In this document: one piece after another, positions 33,701 to 42,345 of the stretch | Position numbering within the stretch: the first letter of the stretch is position 1 | Layout of the letters: each line of letters opens with the position of its first letter | NCBI GenBank assembly: GCA_017301995.1 | Contig: JAFLEH010000006.1 | Coordinates: 124,001 to 188,000, forward strand | Direction: 5' to 3' | DNA: 64,000 nt | DNA from: Verrucomicrobiota bacterium | GTDB taxonomy: Bacteria; Verrucomicrobiota; Verrucomicrobiia; Verrucomicrobiales; Akkermansiaceae | The notes under the pieces: generated by a model | Database searches by the model: none | Told to the model about the DNA's origin: nothing | Seen by the model: the letters and a program-made list of their open reading frames with translations, nothing else | Position numbers and translations under genes: made by a program

Positions 33701-35057
33701 GGCGGGTGCCATCGCGCTTACCGGCGACGCGGCGATTTGCGGTTCATGGAGCGGCAGCGCGGTTGGTACCATCACGGCGACAATCTCCGGAGGACCGGAT
33801 GCCGACCTGAGTATCGTCAACCCGGAGTGGAACCCCAACTATACGTTTGTCCTGTCCGGTGCAAACACCTACTCCGGCAATACCACGGTGGAGGTGGGAG
33901 TTCTCAGGCTGGGTGCCCCGGATGTGATTCCAAACGGACCCGGCAAAGGCATTCTCACCGTCAGCAGCGTGCTCACGGCCTCGGTTAATCTTTACGGATT
34001 CAACGAAACCATCAACGGATTGTCCGGCACCGGACCGGTGACTTCCACCCTGGCGGGGGCGCTTCTCAGTGTCGGCGACGCGGACCTATCCAGTTCCTAT
34101 GGAGGGGAACTGAAAGGTTCGCTTTCGCTGCGGAAAATTGGCGCCGGCATTCTAACTCTCACCGGAAATTCCTCCAACACAGGCACCACCACGGTAAATG
34201 CCGGAACGCTTGTCGTGAACGGTTCGCTCGGAGCGGGTTCCGTCGTCACGGTGAACTCCGGAGCCACCCTCGCCGGTGGCGGCACCGCCGCGGGCGAGGT
34301 CACCGCCAACTCCGGATCCTCCCTCGCCCCAGGCGCGGATGCCGCCGCCACGGGCGTTCTAACCACCGGGTCGCTTGCCCTGGCCGGCACCTATCAATGC
34401 CAGCTCTCCGGTGCCACGGCGGACCGTCTGACCGTCAATGGCAATCTCACCCTCGCGGGATCGACTTTGGCCGTCTCCACCCTGGGTGCCACCAATGCCG
34501 GCGTGCGCGTGATCGCCAGCTACAGCGGCGTCCGCAGCGGTACCTTCGGGGGAACCCTGCCTCCCGGTTATAGTGTGAGCTATGACGACACCGCCAAGGA
34601 GGTCCGGCTCACCGTGCCCGGCGGCAGCGATCCCTATGGAACATGGGCGTCCTCCAAGGGGCTAACCGCCGCGAACAACGGCAAGGCCCAGGATCCGGAC
34701 GGCGACGGCGTTTCCAATCTGCTGGAGTATTACCTCGGAGGCGAGCCGCTCACCGCCAGCAGCACGATCCTGCCCAAGGTGGTGGCCATGAACGCCACCA
34801 CGGTGACCTTCGGATTTTCACGTCTCGATGAGGCCGAGGCGGCGTTTCCCGTGCAGAACTTCCAATACGGCTCCTCGCTCTCCGGTTGGACTCCCGTGGC
34901 CATCGGCAGCGGGAGTTCCTCGGCGCCCGGCGGCATCGTCGTGACCGTCACGGAAAACGCCACCGCTCCGGACTCGGTCACGGTCGCCATTCCGCGAGCG
35001 CTCGCCACCGGCGCAAAGATTTTCGGCCGTCTCGAACTGAATGAGCAGGCGCCGTGA
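30786..35057 (+). CDS. Exported PATR protein with chitobiase-like domain, paralogue A
   Basis: 1423 residues. The signal peptide is MKTRTLLPLLVLVAAVPASAAE. Beta-strand repeats occupy residues about 20-580 and 690-1290 (motifs such as LAGANTYTGPTVIESGTL and LVLSGANTYTGATAINAGTL). Between them, about 620-700, is a chitobiase/beta-hexosaminidase C-terminal-like segment (YFFPPTVTITGMAGSTIRYT, then LDGSNPGIS). The C-terminal module has the Ca-loop DPDGDGVSNLLEYYLGG and ends IFGRLELNEQAP. The first about 190 codons are almost identical to the next gene. Probably surface located. The function is not known. Confidence 0.9.
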   Translation: MKTRTLLPLLVLVAAVPASAAEINKANNTTALNSAGSWVSGGPPGTGDVAVWSATVTAANSSVLGGSMTWSGIKVTNPGGNVTIGATSGATLSLGAGGIDVSSSDRNLTINTALTPIANQGWNVTSSNRSLTVAAQTGGAGVTITRTGDGTLNFNNTAVSSSFAANLALNGGTTRFVNASGAQTFSGSISGIGTLARTGNGTLVLSGNNAGYTGAFNITSAGPVHLGNPNALGSGTVTFNATAGAFLDNVSGAPLTLGGTPSLVISNPLTFVGTDDLDLGAAAVTLNNTPTITVTGGKLSSAGAIGAGSGGLTKAGAGFLDIRTGAEATLAGNLAINDGMVELNGGRLTLAAITGTTAGSLVWNGGTLRPRADAGSFIAGIADVWVGADGAVIDTDGYVATLAKPLRHDSLLGEGEDGGLLVRDGLDTGRITLAGANTYTGPTVIESGTLAMGAGASITASPRIEVQTEGSFDAGTGFTLADGQTLTGDGEVDGKLTVGAGATLAPGGVLPSALKANDTVTLNGTVEIRIQKTGSLLSHDAVRNLAKVNYGGTLSVTQSGNSLGGGDSFTLFDALEYSGEFTTIDLPPLAVGLLWDTSQLAVNGTISVIDTLPDPVVSPLGGNYFFPPTVTITGMAGSTIRYTLDGSNPGISATAISAPSPVTGIQVPDSPVPFTIRAYATMPPVSPSAEVTAVYQMQGAAVWTANTDGNWQDTANWQDGVVANGSGAPANFGTLALTGNRTVSLIAPAAVGILKFGDVGNAFGWTIAGTDALTLDTNDGVPTVEVVNQSATLATPLGGSQGLIKTGAGLLVLSGANTYTGATAINAGTLQLGDGTNQPSVNSNYTIAGNTTLRIRYNAAAGSQAQTWSKFTGAGTLALTTGKSNDSGWGSMTLPTTFTGKVVIEGGRVQNNSTGTTFGNASLVSVRPGGQLALYNAPGGSTVTANLEIAGTGFGEVDYPGALRLPDASATLAGAIALTGDAAICGSWSGSAVGTITATISGGPDADLSIVNPEWNPNYTFVLSGANTYSGNTTVEVGVLRLGAPDVIPNGPGKGILTVSSVLTASVNLYGFNETINGLSGTGPVTSTLAGALLSVGDADLSSSYGGELKGSLSLRKIGAGILTLTGNSSNTGTTTVNAGTLVVNGSLGAGSVVTVNSGATLAGGGTAAGEVTANSGSSLAPGADAAATGVLTTGSLALAGTYQCQLSGATADRLTVNGNLTLAGSTLAVSTLGATNAGVRVIASYSGVRSGTFGGTLPPGYSVSYDDTAKEVRLTVPGGSDPYGTWASSKGLTAANNGKAQDPDGDGVSNLLEYYLGGEPLTASSTILPKVVAMNATTVTFGFSRLDEAEAAFPVQNFQYGSSLSGWTPVAIGSGSSSAPGGIVVTVTENATAPDSVTVAIPRALATGAKIFGRLELNEQAP

Positions 35058-35145
35058 TGCTGAAACGAAAACCTGCAGGGTGGGATCCGGCCCTCCTCCA
35101 AAGAAACCGGCAGTTATCTAACCGTGATCACCAATCCTCCATCCC

Positions 35146-38100
35146 ATGAAACCATCCCGCATTTTTCTAACGCTCGTGACGCTTGCGGGCTCGCTTCCCG
35201 CCTCGGCGACCGAAATCAACAAAGCGAACAACACCACCGCGCTCAACAGCTCCGGCAGTTGGGTGAGCGGCGGCCTGCCCGGCACAGGCGACGTCGCGGT
35301 TTGGAATTCCACGGTCGCCGCCGCAAATACCAGTGTGCTCGGCGGCAGCATGACGTGGAGTGGGATCAAGGTGACCAATCCCGGTGGCAATGTGACAATC
35401 GGCGCGACAAGCGGCGCCACGCTCAGCCTCGGGGCGGGCGGCATCGACGTTTCGTCGGCGGACCGCAATCTAACCATCAATGCGGCGCTCACGCCAACCA
35501 TGAGCCAGGGGTGGAATGTCACATCAAGCAATCGCAGTCTGACGGTGGCCGGGCAGACCGGTGGATCCGGTGTGACGATCACCCGCACGGGCGACGGCAC
35601 GCTCAACTTCAATAACACCGCCGCCAATTCCGACTTCGCCGCGAATCTGATCCTCAGCGGCGGCACCACCCGATTTGTCAACTCCAGCGGCATCCAGGCG
35701 TTTTCCGGCTCCATTTCCGGCACCGGATCCCTTGCGCGCACCGGGAATGGCACGGTGGTACTCGCCGGAAACAACGCGGGTTTCTCAGGGGCCTTCAACA
35801 TCACCGGCGCCGGACCGGTTCACCTTGGAAATACCAACGCGCTGGGTGGCGCGACCGTGACCTTCAATTCCCCCACGGGAGCCAACCTCGACAACGCCAG
35901 TGGCGCACCGCTCACGCTCGGAGGGAGCGCCAGCTTCGTTCTAGCCAATCCGCTGACCTTCACGGGCACCCACGACCTCGATTTGGGCGCCACTTCGATC
36001 AGCATCACCGGAGACCGCACTCTAACGGTCGCCGCGTCGTCGCTCGCCATTGCCGGCACGGTAACCGCCAGCGAGGGCAGCCTCACCAAAGCCGGCGCGG
36101 GCACGCTCGAATTCCGGACGGGCTCCGCGGTGGAACTGTCAGGCAAACTCGCAGCCACAGGAGGCACCCTGATCGTTTCCGGCGGCACGGTGGAGTGCGG
36201 GACCGGCGGCACGGGGAACCTCGAAGTCGGCGGGGGAACGACGGCGGAACTGAACGGCGGCTCGCTGGTTTGCAGAGCCGTGGCCCGATCCTCCGGCGCC
36301 GCGGATTTGGTTCTGAATGGCGGCACTCTCATTCCAGCGGCCGATACAAATGTCCTTGTTTCGGGCTTGGATCATGCCTGGGTCGCCGCCGGAGGCGCGG
36401 TGATCGATGTCGATGGTTGGTGGGTCACTGTCCCACAGCCCTTGCTCCACGACCCCGCGCTGGGCGCCGGACCGGATGGAGGTCTGACCGTCCGCGATAC
36501 GCTGGGCGGCGGAAAGGTGACCCTCACAGGAATCTGCACCCACACCGGACCAACGGTGGTCGAGGCTGGCACGCTTGTCATTGGCGCGGGTGGCTCGGTT
36601 TCCGCGTCGCCCGTGATCGAGCTCCGGGCCGACGCCGTGCTAGATGCCGCCACCGGATTCACGCTGGCCTCCGGGCAGACGCTGCGCGGCACCGGTGCGG
36701 TGATTGGCAAGCTGACCGTGGGAGCCGGCGCCACGCTTTCTCCCGGCACGGATGCCAGCCCCTACGCTTCGATGGAGATGGCCGGCGCTGTGCTGGCCTT
36801 GCAAGGCACGACCGAGTTGGGCATCCGCAAGACGTTGCCGGAAGTCGATAGCCTGACCCAGCTCGACCGGGTGACCTACGGCGGTGCGCTGGAGGTCACC
36901 GCCGAATCCGGTACTTTCTTCGCAACGGGGGACCGTTTCGTCCTGTTCGACGCCCTGCACTATTCCGGCGGATTCGCCACCATTGACCTACCCACGCTGC
37001 CGGGCGGTCTGTTTTGGGAAACCCACGGCTTGGGCACCGACGGCAGTATCGAAGTGATCGACACGCTGCCCCGGCCGGCCTTCTATCCGGCGGCGGGCCG
37101 CACGTTCGGAGGTGGCACCGTTTCCATCACCGGTGTCGCCGGATCAACCATCCACTACACCACCGATGGCAGCGATCCGCTGGTTTCGCCCACCCGCGTC
37201 AGTTCGCCCAGCCCTGCCACTGGGATCGCGCTGCCCACGGCGGCCGGAGCGTTCACCATCCGCGCCTATCAAACCCTGCCCGGCGCGCCCGACGGCGTGG
37301 TGGTGAACGCGGCCTATACCATCGTGGACACCGGCGTCTGGGCCGAGAACGGATCCGGCCAATGGTCGGATCCAGCGATGTGGCTGGACAGCCTGGTTGC
37401 CAAGGGGGCGGGGATCGCGGCGGACTTTGCCACGGTGGAACTCGGTGCCGGCGCCACCGTTACCCTGGACCAACCGCAGACCATCGGGCGCTTGCTCTTC
37501 GGAAACGAAATGGCTTCGGGTAGCTGGACTCTAACCGGTAGCACGCTGACCCTCGACAACAAGACCGCCAAACCGGAAATCCAGGTGACGGCAGGCCGCA
37601 CCGCGACGATCACCGCGCCACTGGCCGGAACCAATGGTCTCCTGAAATCCGGCGCGGGTTCGCTGGTGTCCCAACTCGCCAAGCCGGCCCTATCCGGCGC
37701 GGTCCTTGTTCGGCAGGGTGCCGTGCTTGTGGACCGCCAGAACTCCCTCGGCAGTGGCCCCATCACGCTCGGCGATGCCCTGACGGGCGATGCCGAGGCG
37801 GCCATCCTCCAGCGCGGGTCCGACCCTTGGCCTCCGGCGTCGGATTTCGGCACCACCAACGACATCACCGTTGCCGCCGGTCCCACCGGGAGGTTGATCA
37901 TCGGCCGGCAAAGCTCCGGAAACTACGCGGCCAACTACACCGGCACCATCACCCTCAACAACAACGTCGTTTTCCGCAACAACGGGGGCGACCGCCTATC
38001 CATCGAGGGAAAGATCACCGGCACGGGCAACGTCACCATCGAGGGCAACCGCGTCAACTGGAACTCCGCCGCCAACGACTTCGCCGGAGACCTCACGGTC

Positions 38101-39291
38101 GCGGCCGGCGGGGTGTTCCAACCGAACGCCGCTTCCGCGATCCCCGCCGCTTGCGGTGTCACCATCAACGGTTCGATGGGAACCAATTCGACCACCGGGG
38201 AGAGCCTCATCATCGGATCTCTGAGCGGCAACGGCACCATCTATCGGTTGGCGTCGTCCAACCCCACGCTGACCATCGGAGGAAACGGCCGGAACGGAAA
38301 TTTCCAAGGCGTGATCCAGAATGATTTTCCCGTGGTGAAGACCGGATCCGGGACCCAGATTTTCTCGGGCACCAGCACCTACACGGGCGGCACCACGGTC
38401 AACGGAGGAACCCTGCTGGTCAATAACACCACCGGATCGGGCACCGGCACAGGCACCGTCACTGTCAACTCCGGAGCCAAATTGGGTGGATCCGGGACGG
38501 TTGGCGGCGCGGTGGACATAAAATCCGGAGCCACTTTGGCACCGGGTGCCGCCGCCGATACCATTGGCACCCTCACCGTGGGCACCCTCACGCTGGCCGG
38601 CACCTATCAATGCCAGGTGTCGGGCTCGTCGGTTGACAAAATCATGGCGAACACCAGCCTCGATCTATCCGGATCAGCCTTGGCTGTCAGCGAATTGGCA
38701 CCCACCGTGGCCGGCAGCTATGTGATCGCCGAATGCGCCAACAACATCACCGGTACTTTCGGCGGCACTCTGCCACCGGGATATTCGCTCAGCTACGCCG
38801 ATCCGAAAAAGGTGACGCTAACCGTTCCCGCGTCAGCCGGGTATTCGTCGTGGATCGGCGGTTTCGGCCTCACCGGAAACGACGCCCTTCCCACCGCCGA
38901 TCCGGATAAGGACGGGGTGGACAACGCGGTCGAGTTCGTCCTAGGCGGCAATCCCGCCACGGTGATGGATGCCGCATTGCTGCCGACGGTCCAGGTGCTG
39001 GCCAATCCCGGCGGCACGGTGCCCGACGGAACCTATCTGAAATTCACCTACCGCCGCACCCCGGCATCGGCCTATCTGAATCCCGCCATGCAACACGACG
39101 CGGACCTGTCCGGCACCTGGACCAACGCGGTGCCAGGTGCCGCGGGTGTGGTCGAGGTCGTGACCCCTGCCGGATCACCGGGGGCCTACACATCCCCGAC
39201 TCCCGCCGACAAGGTGGAGGTCTTCGTACCGCGCACCGGCAACGAGTCCGCCGGCAAGCTCTTCGGCCGCCTGAGGGTGGTTGTGCCGTAG
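35146..39291 (+). CDS. Exported PATR protein with chitobiase-like domain, paralogue B
   Basis: 1381 residues; the signal peptide is MKPSRIFLTLVTLAGSLPASATE. It has the same plan as the preceding gene: N-terminal repeats, a chitobiase-like segment (FYPAAGRTFGGGTVSITGVA, then HYTTDGSDP), more repeats, and the Ca-loop DPDKDGVDNAVEFVLGG with the end LFGRLRVVVP. The 5' 550 bases are nearly identical in DNA to paralogue A, while the central and 3' parts differ strongly. This is a sign of gene conversion or of selection on the N-terminal domain. Only 88 bases separate the two genes, so they may be co-transcribed. Confidence 0.9.
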   Translation: MKPSRIFLTLVTLAGSLPASATEINKANNTTALNSSGSWVSGGLPGTGDVAVWNSTVAAANTSVLGGSMTWSGIKVTNPGGNVTIGATSGATLSLGAGGIDVSSADRNLTINAALTPTMSQGWNVTSSNRSLTVAGQTGGSGVTITRTGDGTLNFNNTAANSDFAANLILSGGTTRFVNSSGIQAFSGSISGTGSLARTGNGTVVLAGNNAGFSGAFNITGAGPVHLGNTNALGGATVTFNSPTGANLDNASGAPLTLGGSASFVLANPLTFTGTHDLDLGATSISITGDRTLTVAASSLAIAGTVTASEGSLTKAGAGTLEFRTGSAVELSGKLAATGGTLIVSGGTVECGTGGTGNLEVGGGTTAELNGGSLVCRAVARSSGAADLVLNGGTLIPAADTNVLVSGLDHAWVAAGGAVIDVDGWWVTVPQPLLHDPALGAGPDGGLTVRDTLGGGKVTLTGICTHTGPTVVEAGTLVIGAGGSVSASPVIELRADAVLDAATGFTLASGQTLRGTGAVIGKLTVGAGATLSPGTDASPYASMEMAGAVLALQGTTELGIRKTLPEVDSLTQLDRVTYGGALEVTAESGTFFATGDRFVLFDALHYSGGFATIDLPTLPGGLFWETHGLGTDGSIEVIDTLPRPAFYPAAGRTFGGGTVSITGVAGSTIHYTTDGSDPLVSPTRVSSPSPATGIALPTAAGAFTIRAYQTLPGAPDGVVVNAAYTIVDTGVWAENGSGQWSDPAMWLDSLVAKGAGIAADFATVELGAGATVTLDQPQTIGRLLFGNEMASGSWTLTGSTLTLDNKTAKPEIQVTAGRTATITAPLAGTNGLLKSGAGSLVSQLAKPALSGAVLVRQGAVLVDRQNSLGSGPITLGDALTGDAEAAILQRGSDPWPPASDFGTTNDITVAAGPTGRLIIGRQSSGNYAANYTGTITLNNNVVFRNNGGDRLSIEGKITGTGNVTIEGNRVNWNSAANDFAGDLTVAAGGVFQPNAASAIPAACGVTINGSMGTNSTTGESLIIGSLSGNGTIYRLASSNPTLTIGGNGRNGNFQGVIQNDFPVVKTGSGTQIFSGTSTYTGGTTVNGGTLLVNNTTGSGTGTGTVTVNSGAKLGGSGTVGGAVDIKSGATLAPGAAADTIGTLTVGTLTLAGTYQCQVSGSSVDKIMANTSLDLSGSALAVSELAPTVAGSYVIAECANNITGTFGGTLPPGYSLSYADPKKVTLTVPASAGYSSWIGGFGLTGNDALPTADPDKDGVDNAVEFVLGGNPATVMDAALLPTVQVLANPGGTVPDGTYLKFTYRRTPASAYLNPAMQHDADLSGTWTNAVPGAAGVVEVVTPAGSPGAYTSPTPADKVEVFVPRTGNESAGKLFGRLRVVVP

Positions 39292-39335
39292 TCCCGCCCA
39301 GGGGCCGCTGCGACGCGGCCCACGGGTGGCCCGGC

Positions 39336-39374
39336 GGTGGCGGAGGACGTTTTGGTTTTTCGGCCTCCGCCACC
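39336..39374. terminator. Inverted repeat after paralogue B
   Basis: Arms GGTGGCGGAGG and CCTCCGCCACC are perfectly complementary around a 17-base T-rich loop (GACGTTTTGGTTTTTCG region). It could terminate the PATR transcripts. Confidence 0.45.
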
Positions 39375-39398
39375 AACCCTCCGCGGGACGGAAACAAG

Positions 39399-39425
39399 AA
39401 ACCCGCCGGGGTCGCCGGCGGGTTT
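39399..39425. terminator. Terminator between PATR gene and HU gene (probably bidirectional)
   Basis: Arms AAACCCGCCGG and CCGGCGGGTTT. On the minus strand it is followed by TCTTGTTTCC, on the plus strand by CCTGGTTT. It is 30 bases past the stop of the minus-strand HU gene, its most likely user. Confidence 0.75.
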
Positions 39426-39454
39426 CCTGGTTTGATAGATGATGCGAATGGATA

Positions 39455-39784
39455 TCAGAGAACCATGTCCTTGAGCTTCTTCAGCGCGCGGACCTTGACC
39501 ACCGTGGTGGCGGGCTTGGCCTTGAACATCTTCTCGGTCTTGGTGAAGGGATCGATGCCCTTGCGCGCCTTGACGGCGGGCTTGCGGACGGTGACGATCT
39601 TCATCAGGCCCGGGAGAACGAATTCACCGACGGCACCCTTCTTCACGTGGGCTTCGATCACCTCGCTGAGGCAATCGACGACGCCGCCCACTTGCTTGCG
39701 GGTCAGGCCGGTGCATTCGGCGATTTGGTCGAGGATCTGGGTCTTGTTGAGTTTGTCTTTGACTGGTTTAAGCTTCGTTGCCAT
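39455..39784 (-). CDS. HU/IHF-family DNA-binding protein
   Basis: 109 residues; start at ATG 39784 (MATKLKPVKDKLNKTQILD), which fits the family much better than the upstream codons. HU fold features: LNKTQILDQIAECTGLTRKQVGGVVDCLSEVIEAHVKKGAVGEF, then LPGLMKIVTVRKPAVKARKGIDPFTKTEKMFKAKPA for the DNA-bending arm. It is longer than canonical HU (90) by a Lys-rich N-terminal extension. It is a nucleoid protein that bends and wraps DNA. It is a single gene with its own terminator. Confidence 0.9.
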   Translation of the reverse strand: MATKLKPVKDKLNKTQILDQIAECTGLTRKQVGGVVDCLSEVIEAHVKKGAVGEFVLPGLMKIVTVRKPAVKARKGIDPFTKTEKMFKAKPATTVVKVRALKKLKDMVL

Positions 39785-40061
39785 GCGCGGAAGCTCACCG
39801 ATCATCGCAGGCAACGCAAGCGGAAATTTGCGAAAAACACCTGAAAAACACGGATTTTTTCGATGATCCGGCATGCCCGACCTGATTCTGATAGATTGTT
39901 GGAGTCGGCTTTGCGGCGGGTGGAACGGAGATTTTTTGGAATTCCGAGGGACGGATGTCGGAGTTCGTTTCCGTGTGTGGGGCGGCATCGCCTAACATTG
40001 CGGCAATGCTCGGGATTTCTTAATCGAAATTTTTGAAATTCCGGAGACGGACCAGATTCTT

Positions 40062-40742
40062 CTACGGTGGCGTCCGTTTCGCGAGTTTCCGGCGGAGCGT
40101 GTGGGTGGCGACGATCGCCAGCGCCACGAGCGAAACGCCCGCGAGGAGCGGCATCAGACTGCCGCCGGCCAGACCGGCTCCGCTCAGGACGAGCCCGCAA
40201 ACGACGGGCGCGTTGCATGCCACCGAGACCGCGAGATAGATCCGGAACGGCGGACGCAACAGCCCTAGCAGATAGTTCTGGACGAAGAACGGCATCCCCG
40301 GCGTCAGGCGCAGGATGAGAATGAGCCGGACGTGATCGTTGCGGGGCAGATCGGGAATGGCGGTGCCGGATCGCGCGAGCAGCCTCGCGCACCAGCGGCG
40401 GCCCGGCCCGGCGGCGAACAGATAGGTCCAGAGGATGTTGAACGCCATGGCCGACACCGCGATGCCGCAGGCGAGGACGGGTTGGTCTTTCCAAACCGCC
40501 CCCGCGGCCACCAGCAGGGCGCTCGATGGCACAGGCAGCCCGGGCAAAACCGCGAGCGCCACAATCAAGAGCGCGGGATGCCCGGCGAGCCAACCGGCAA
40601 GCCGGTTCCACGCGTTGGTTAGGTCGGATGGTCTGACACCGCAGGCCACGGCAACCGCCACGGCCGCGCCCGCGAGCGCCAACGCCGCGACGGCGAACCC
40701 CAGGGTCCGCCGGTCCGTCGCGAATTTCCGCAAGCCACCCAT
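40062..40742 (-). CDS. TVP38/TMEM64 (VTT/DedA-like) membrane protein
   Basis: 226 residues from ATG at 40742 (MGGLRKFATD); an earlier in-frame ATG at 40817 would overlap the divergent gene. There are six hydrophobic segments. Family signatures are LPGLPVPSSALLVAAGAVW (re-entrant loop) and RLILILRLTPGMPFFVQNYLLG (conserved Arg with P-x-x-P-like turn). DedA/VTT proteins act as lipid flippases or in membrane homeostasis, in the inner membrane. It is divergent to the prepilin peptidase gene with about 52 bases between, so their promoters overlap. Confidence 0.85.
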   Translation of the reverse strand: MGGLRKFATDRRTLGFAVAALALAGAAVAVAVACGVRPSDLTNAWNRLAGWLAGHPALLIVALAVLPGLPVPSSALLVAAGAVWKDQPVLACGIAVSAMAFNILWTYLFAAGPGRRWCARLLARSGTAIPDLPRNDHVRLILILRLTPGMPFFVQNYLLGLLRPPFRIYLAVSVACNAPVVCGLVLSGAGLAGGSLMPLLAGVSLVALAIVATHTLRRKLAKRTPP

Positions 40743-40794
40743 GCGCGGCGAGGATGGAAGATGATCTCCCCGCGCGCAAGTTGCAAGTGGACGA

Positions 40795-41982
40795 ATGCGG
40801 CCGATTGTGCTTGGCAAACCGCGGGCGGGGTTATGGGATGTCGGTGCTTTGATTTATCCACCTCTCGACCATTGGCTGTGGCTGGTGCCGGCGTTCCTGA
40901 TCGGCGCCTGCATCGGTTCGTTTCTGAACGTGGTGATCTACCGAGTTCCGTTAGGTTTGTCGGTGAACGAGCCGAAGCGATCGTTCTGTCCGCGCTGCCG
41001 CAAGCCGATTCCGATGTCGCTGAATCTGCCGCTGGTGAGTTGGCTGTGGCTGCGCGGCAAGTGCCGGGAGTGCGGATCGCGGATCGCGTTCCGCTATTTC
41101 GCGGTGGAGTTGCTGACGGCGCTTTGTTTCATGGCGGTGTGGCGGGTGTTCATTCCGGTGGCACCGGTGGCGGTGGTGGTTCTGCTGTGGCTGGTGGTGG
41201 CGCTGTGGATCTCGATCTCGTTCATCGACGCCGAGCACATGATCATCCCGTCCGGTCTGACATGGACGGGAACCGTCGCGGGATTGGCGGCCTGCGTGAT
41301 ATGGCCCCGGCTTCCCGCGCTTGCCGGGGAAGCGGGTGGTTGGTGGTCGGGCCTGAAACACGGCGGCCTCGGTTGGGTGGCGGGATTCATCGGACTTGGA
41401 ATCGTGGTGGAACTGGGGAAACTCGCTTTCGGCAAAAAGAAGCTGGAATTTCCCGAGCCCGTGGAGTGGTCGCTCAAGGAACCGGAAGGCGATGACGATC
41501 CCATGTGCTTTGTCATGGGTGGTGAGTCGCTCGCGTGGTGGGATCTTTTCAACCGCAAGAGCGATCGGCTGTTAGTGGAGGCCACCGACATCCGGGTGGA
41601 CGGTCAGTCGGTGGGCGGAGGCTTGTTGGTGATCCGCGAGATGGAAATCGAGCTTCCGGATGGAAAGGTCCATCGGTTGGAGAAAATGAAATCCCTGGAT
41701 GGAACCGCGGCCAAGGCGGTGGCTCCGCGCGAGGCGATGGGCATGGGCGACGTGCATTTGCTAGGGATGACCGGGGCCTTGTTCGGCTGGGGCGGCGTGG
41801 TGTTTTCGCTGTTCGCGGCGAGCGTGCTGGCGATACTCGCCGCGGGAGTGGCGCGGATCGGGTTCGGGCGGCCGTTGCCGTTCGGTCCGTTTCTGGTGCT
41901 CGGCGCCGTCGGTTGGATGTTCGGCGGATGGCGGCTGCTCGCGTGGTATCTGGATTTCCTGTCGCCGCTGCTGCAAGGTTAG
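40795..41982 (+). CDS. Prepilin peptidase / N-methyltransferase (type IV leader peptidase, A24)
   Basis: 395 residues. It cleaves the leader of type IV pilins and type II secretion pseudopilins and methylates the new N-terminus, in the inner membrane. Start: LVPAFLIGACIGSFLNVVIYRVP (family motif). The zinc-like pair CPRC (65, 68) and CREC (90, 93) belongs to the methyltransferase-linked domain. The catalytic Asp residues are Asp145 (FIDAEHMIIP) and Asp319 (GMGDVHLLG). The 174 residues between them are over 100 more than usual. The extra part (about 200-315) is polar and acidic (EPEGDDDPMCFVMGGESLAWW). No pilin gene is adjacent. Confidence 0.93.
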   Translation: MRPIVLGKPRAGLWDVGALIYPPLDHWLWLVPAFLIGACIGSFLNVVIYRVPLGLSVNEPKRSFCPRCRKPIPMSLNLPLVSWLWLRGKCRECGSRIAFRYFAVELLTALCFMAVWRVFIPVAPVAVVVLLWLVVALWISISFIDAEHMIIPSGLTWTGTVAGLAACVIWPRLPALAGEAGGWWSGLKHGGLGWVAGFIGLGIVVELGKLAFGKKKLEFPEPVEWSLKEPEGDDDPMCFVMGGESLAWWDLFNRKSDRLLVEATDIRVDGQSVGGGLLVIREMEIELPDGKVHRLEKMKSLDGTAAKAVAPREAMGMGDVHLLGMTGALFGWGGVVFSLFAASVLAILAAGVARIGFGRPLPFGPFLVLGAVGWMFGGWRLLAWYLDFLSPLLQG

Positions 41983-41997
41983 AAACGCGGAAAAGCA

Positions 41998-42288
41998 ATG
42001 GCCGGAAAAAAGAAAATCAGCTCGTGGGCGGTTTGCAAGGGGCTTGCCGGGGAAATCCTGCGGGACCGTTCCGAGCGCCGGCGGTTCATGACCCGCTTGC
42101 TGGTGCTGGTGCTCGCGCAGCTTGTGTTAGGGGTGTGGGTGATCCACGGATGGCTGGGCGCGGACGTGTGGCGGTTTCTCCTGTGGTGGGCCGCCTGCGG
42201 GGCGCTGACCGGATTTCTGCTGCTGATGGCGCTCTACGACATGCTCGCCGTGATCCGAGAGGAACGGGACCGCGGGGATCACGAGTGA
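41998..42288 (+). CDS. Small membrane protein of unknown function
   Basis: 96 residues from ATG at 41998, 15 bases after the prepilin peptidase stop, so probably co-transcribed. A basic N-terminus (AGKKKISSW...RDRSERRRF) is followed by two membrane helices (LLVLVLAQLVLGVWVIHGWL and LLWWAACGALTGFLLLMALYDML), then a charged tail. No family is recognised. Confidence 0.75.
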   Translation: MAGKKKISSWAVCKGLAGEILRDRSERRRFMTRLLVLVLAQLVLGVWVIHGWLGADVWRFLLWWAACGALTGFLLLMALYDMLAVIREERDRGDHE

Positions 42289-42345
42289 GGGACTCGCCAC
42301 CGATTCGGATCGACAAGCGGCGGGCGGTTTGGTGGATTGGCTCCG

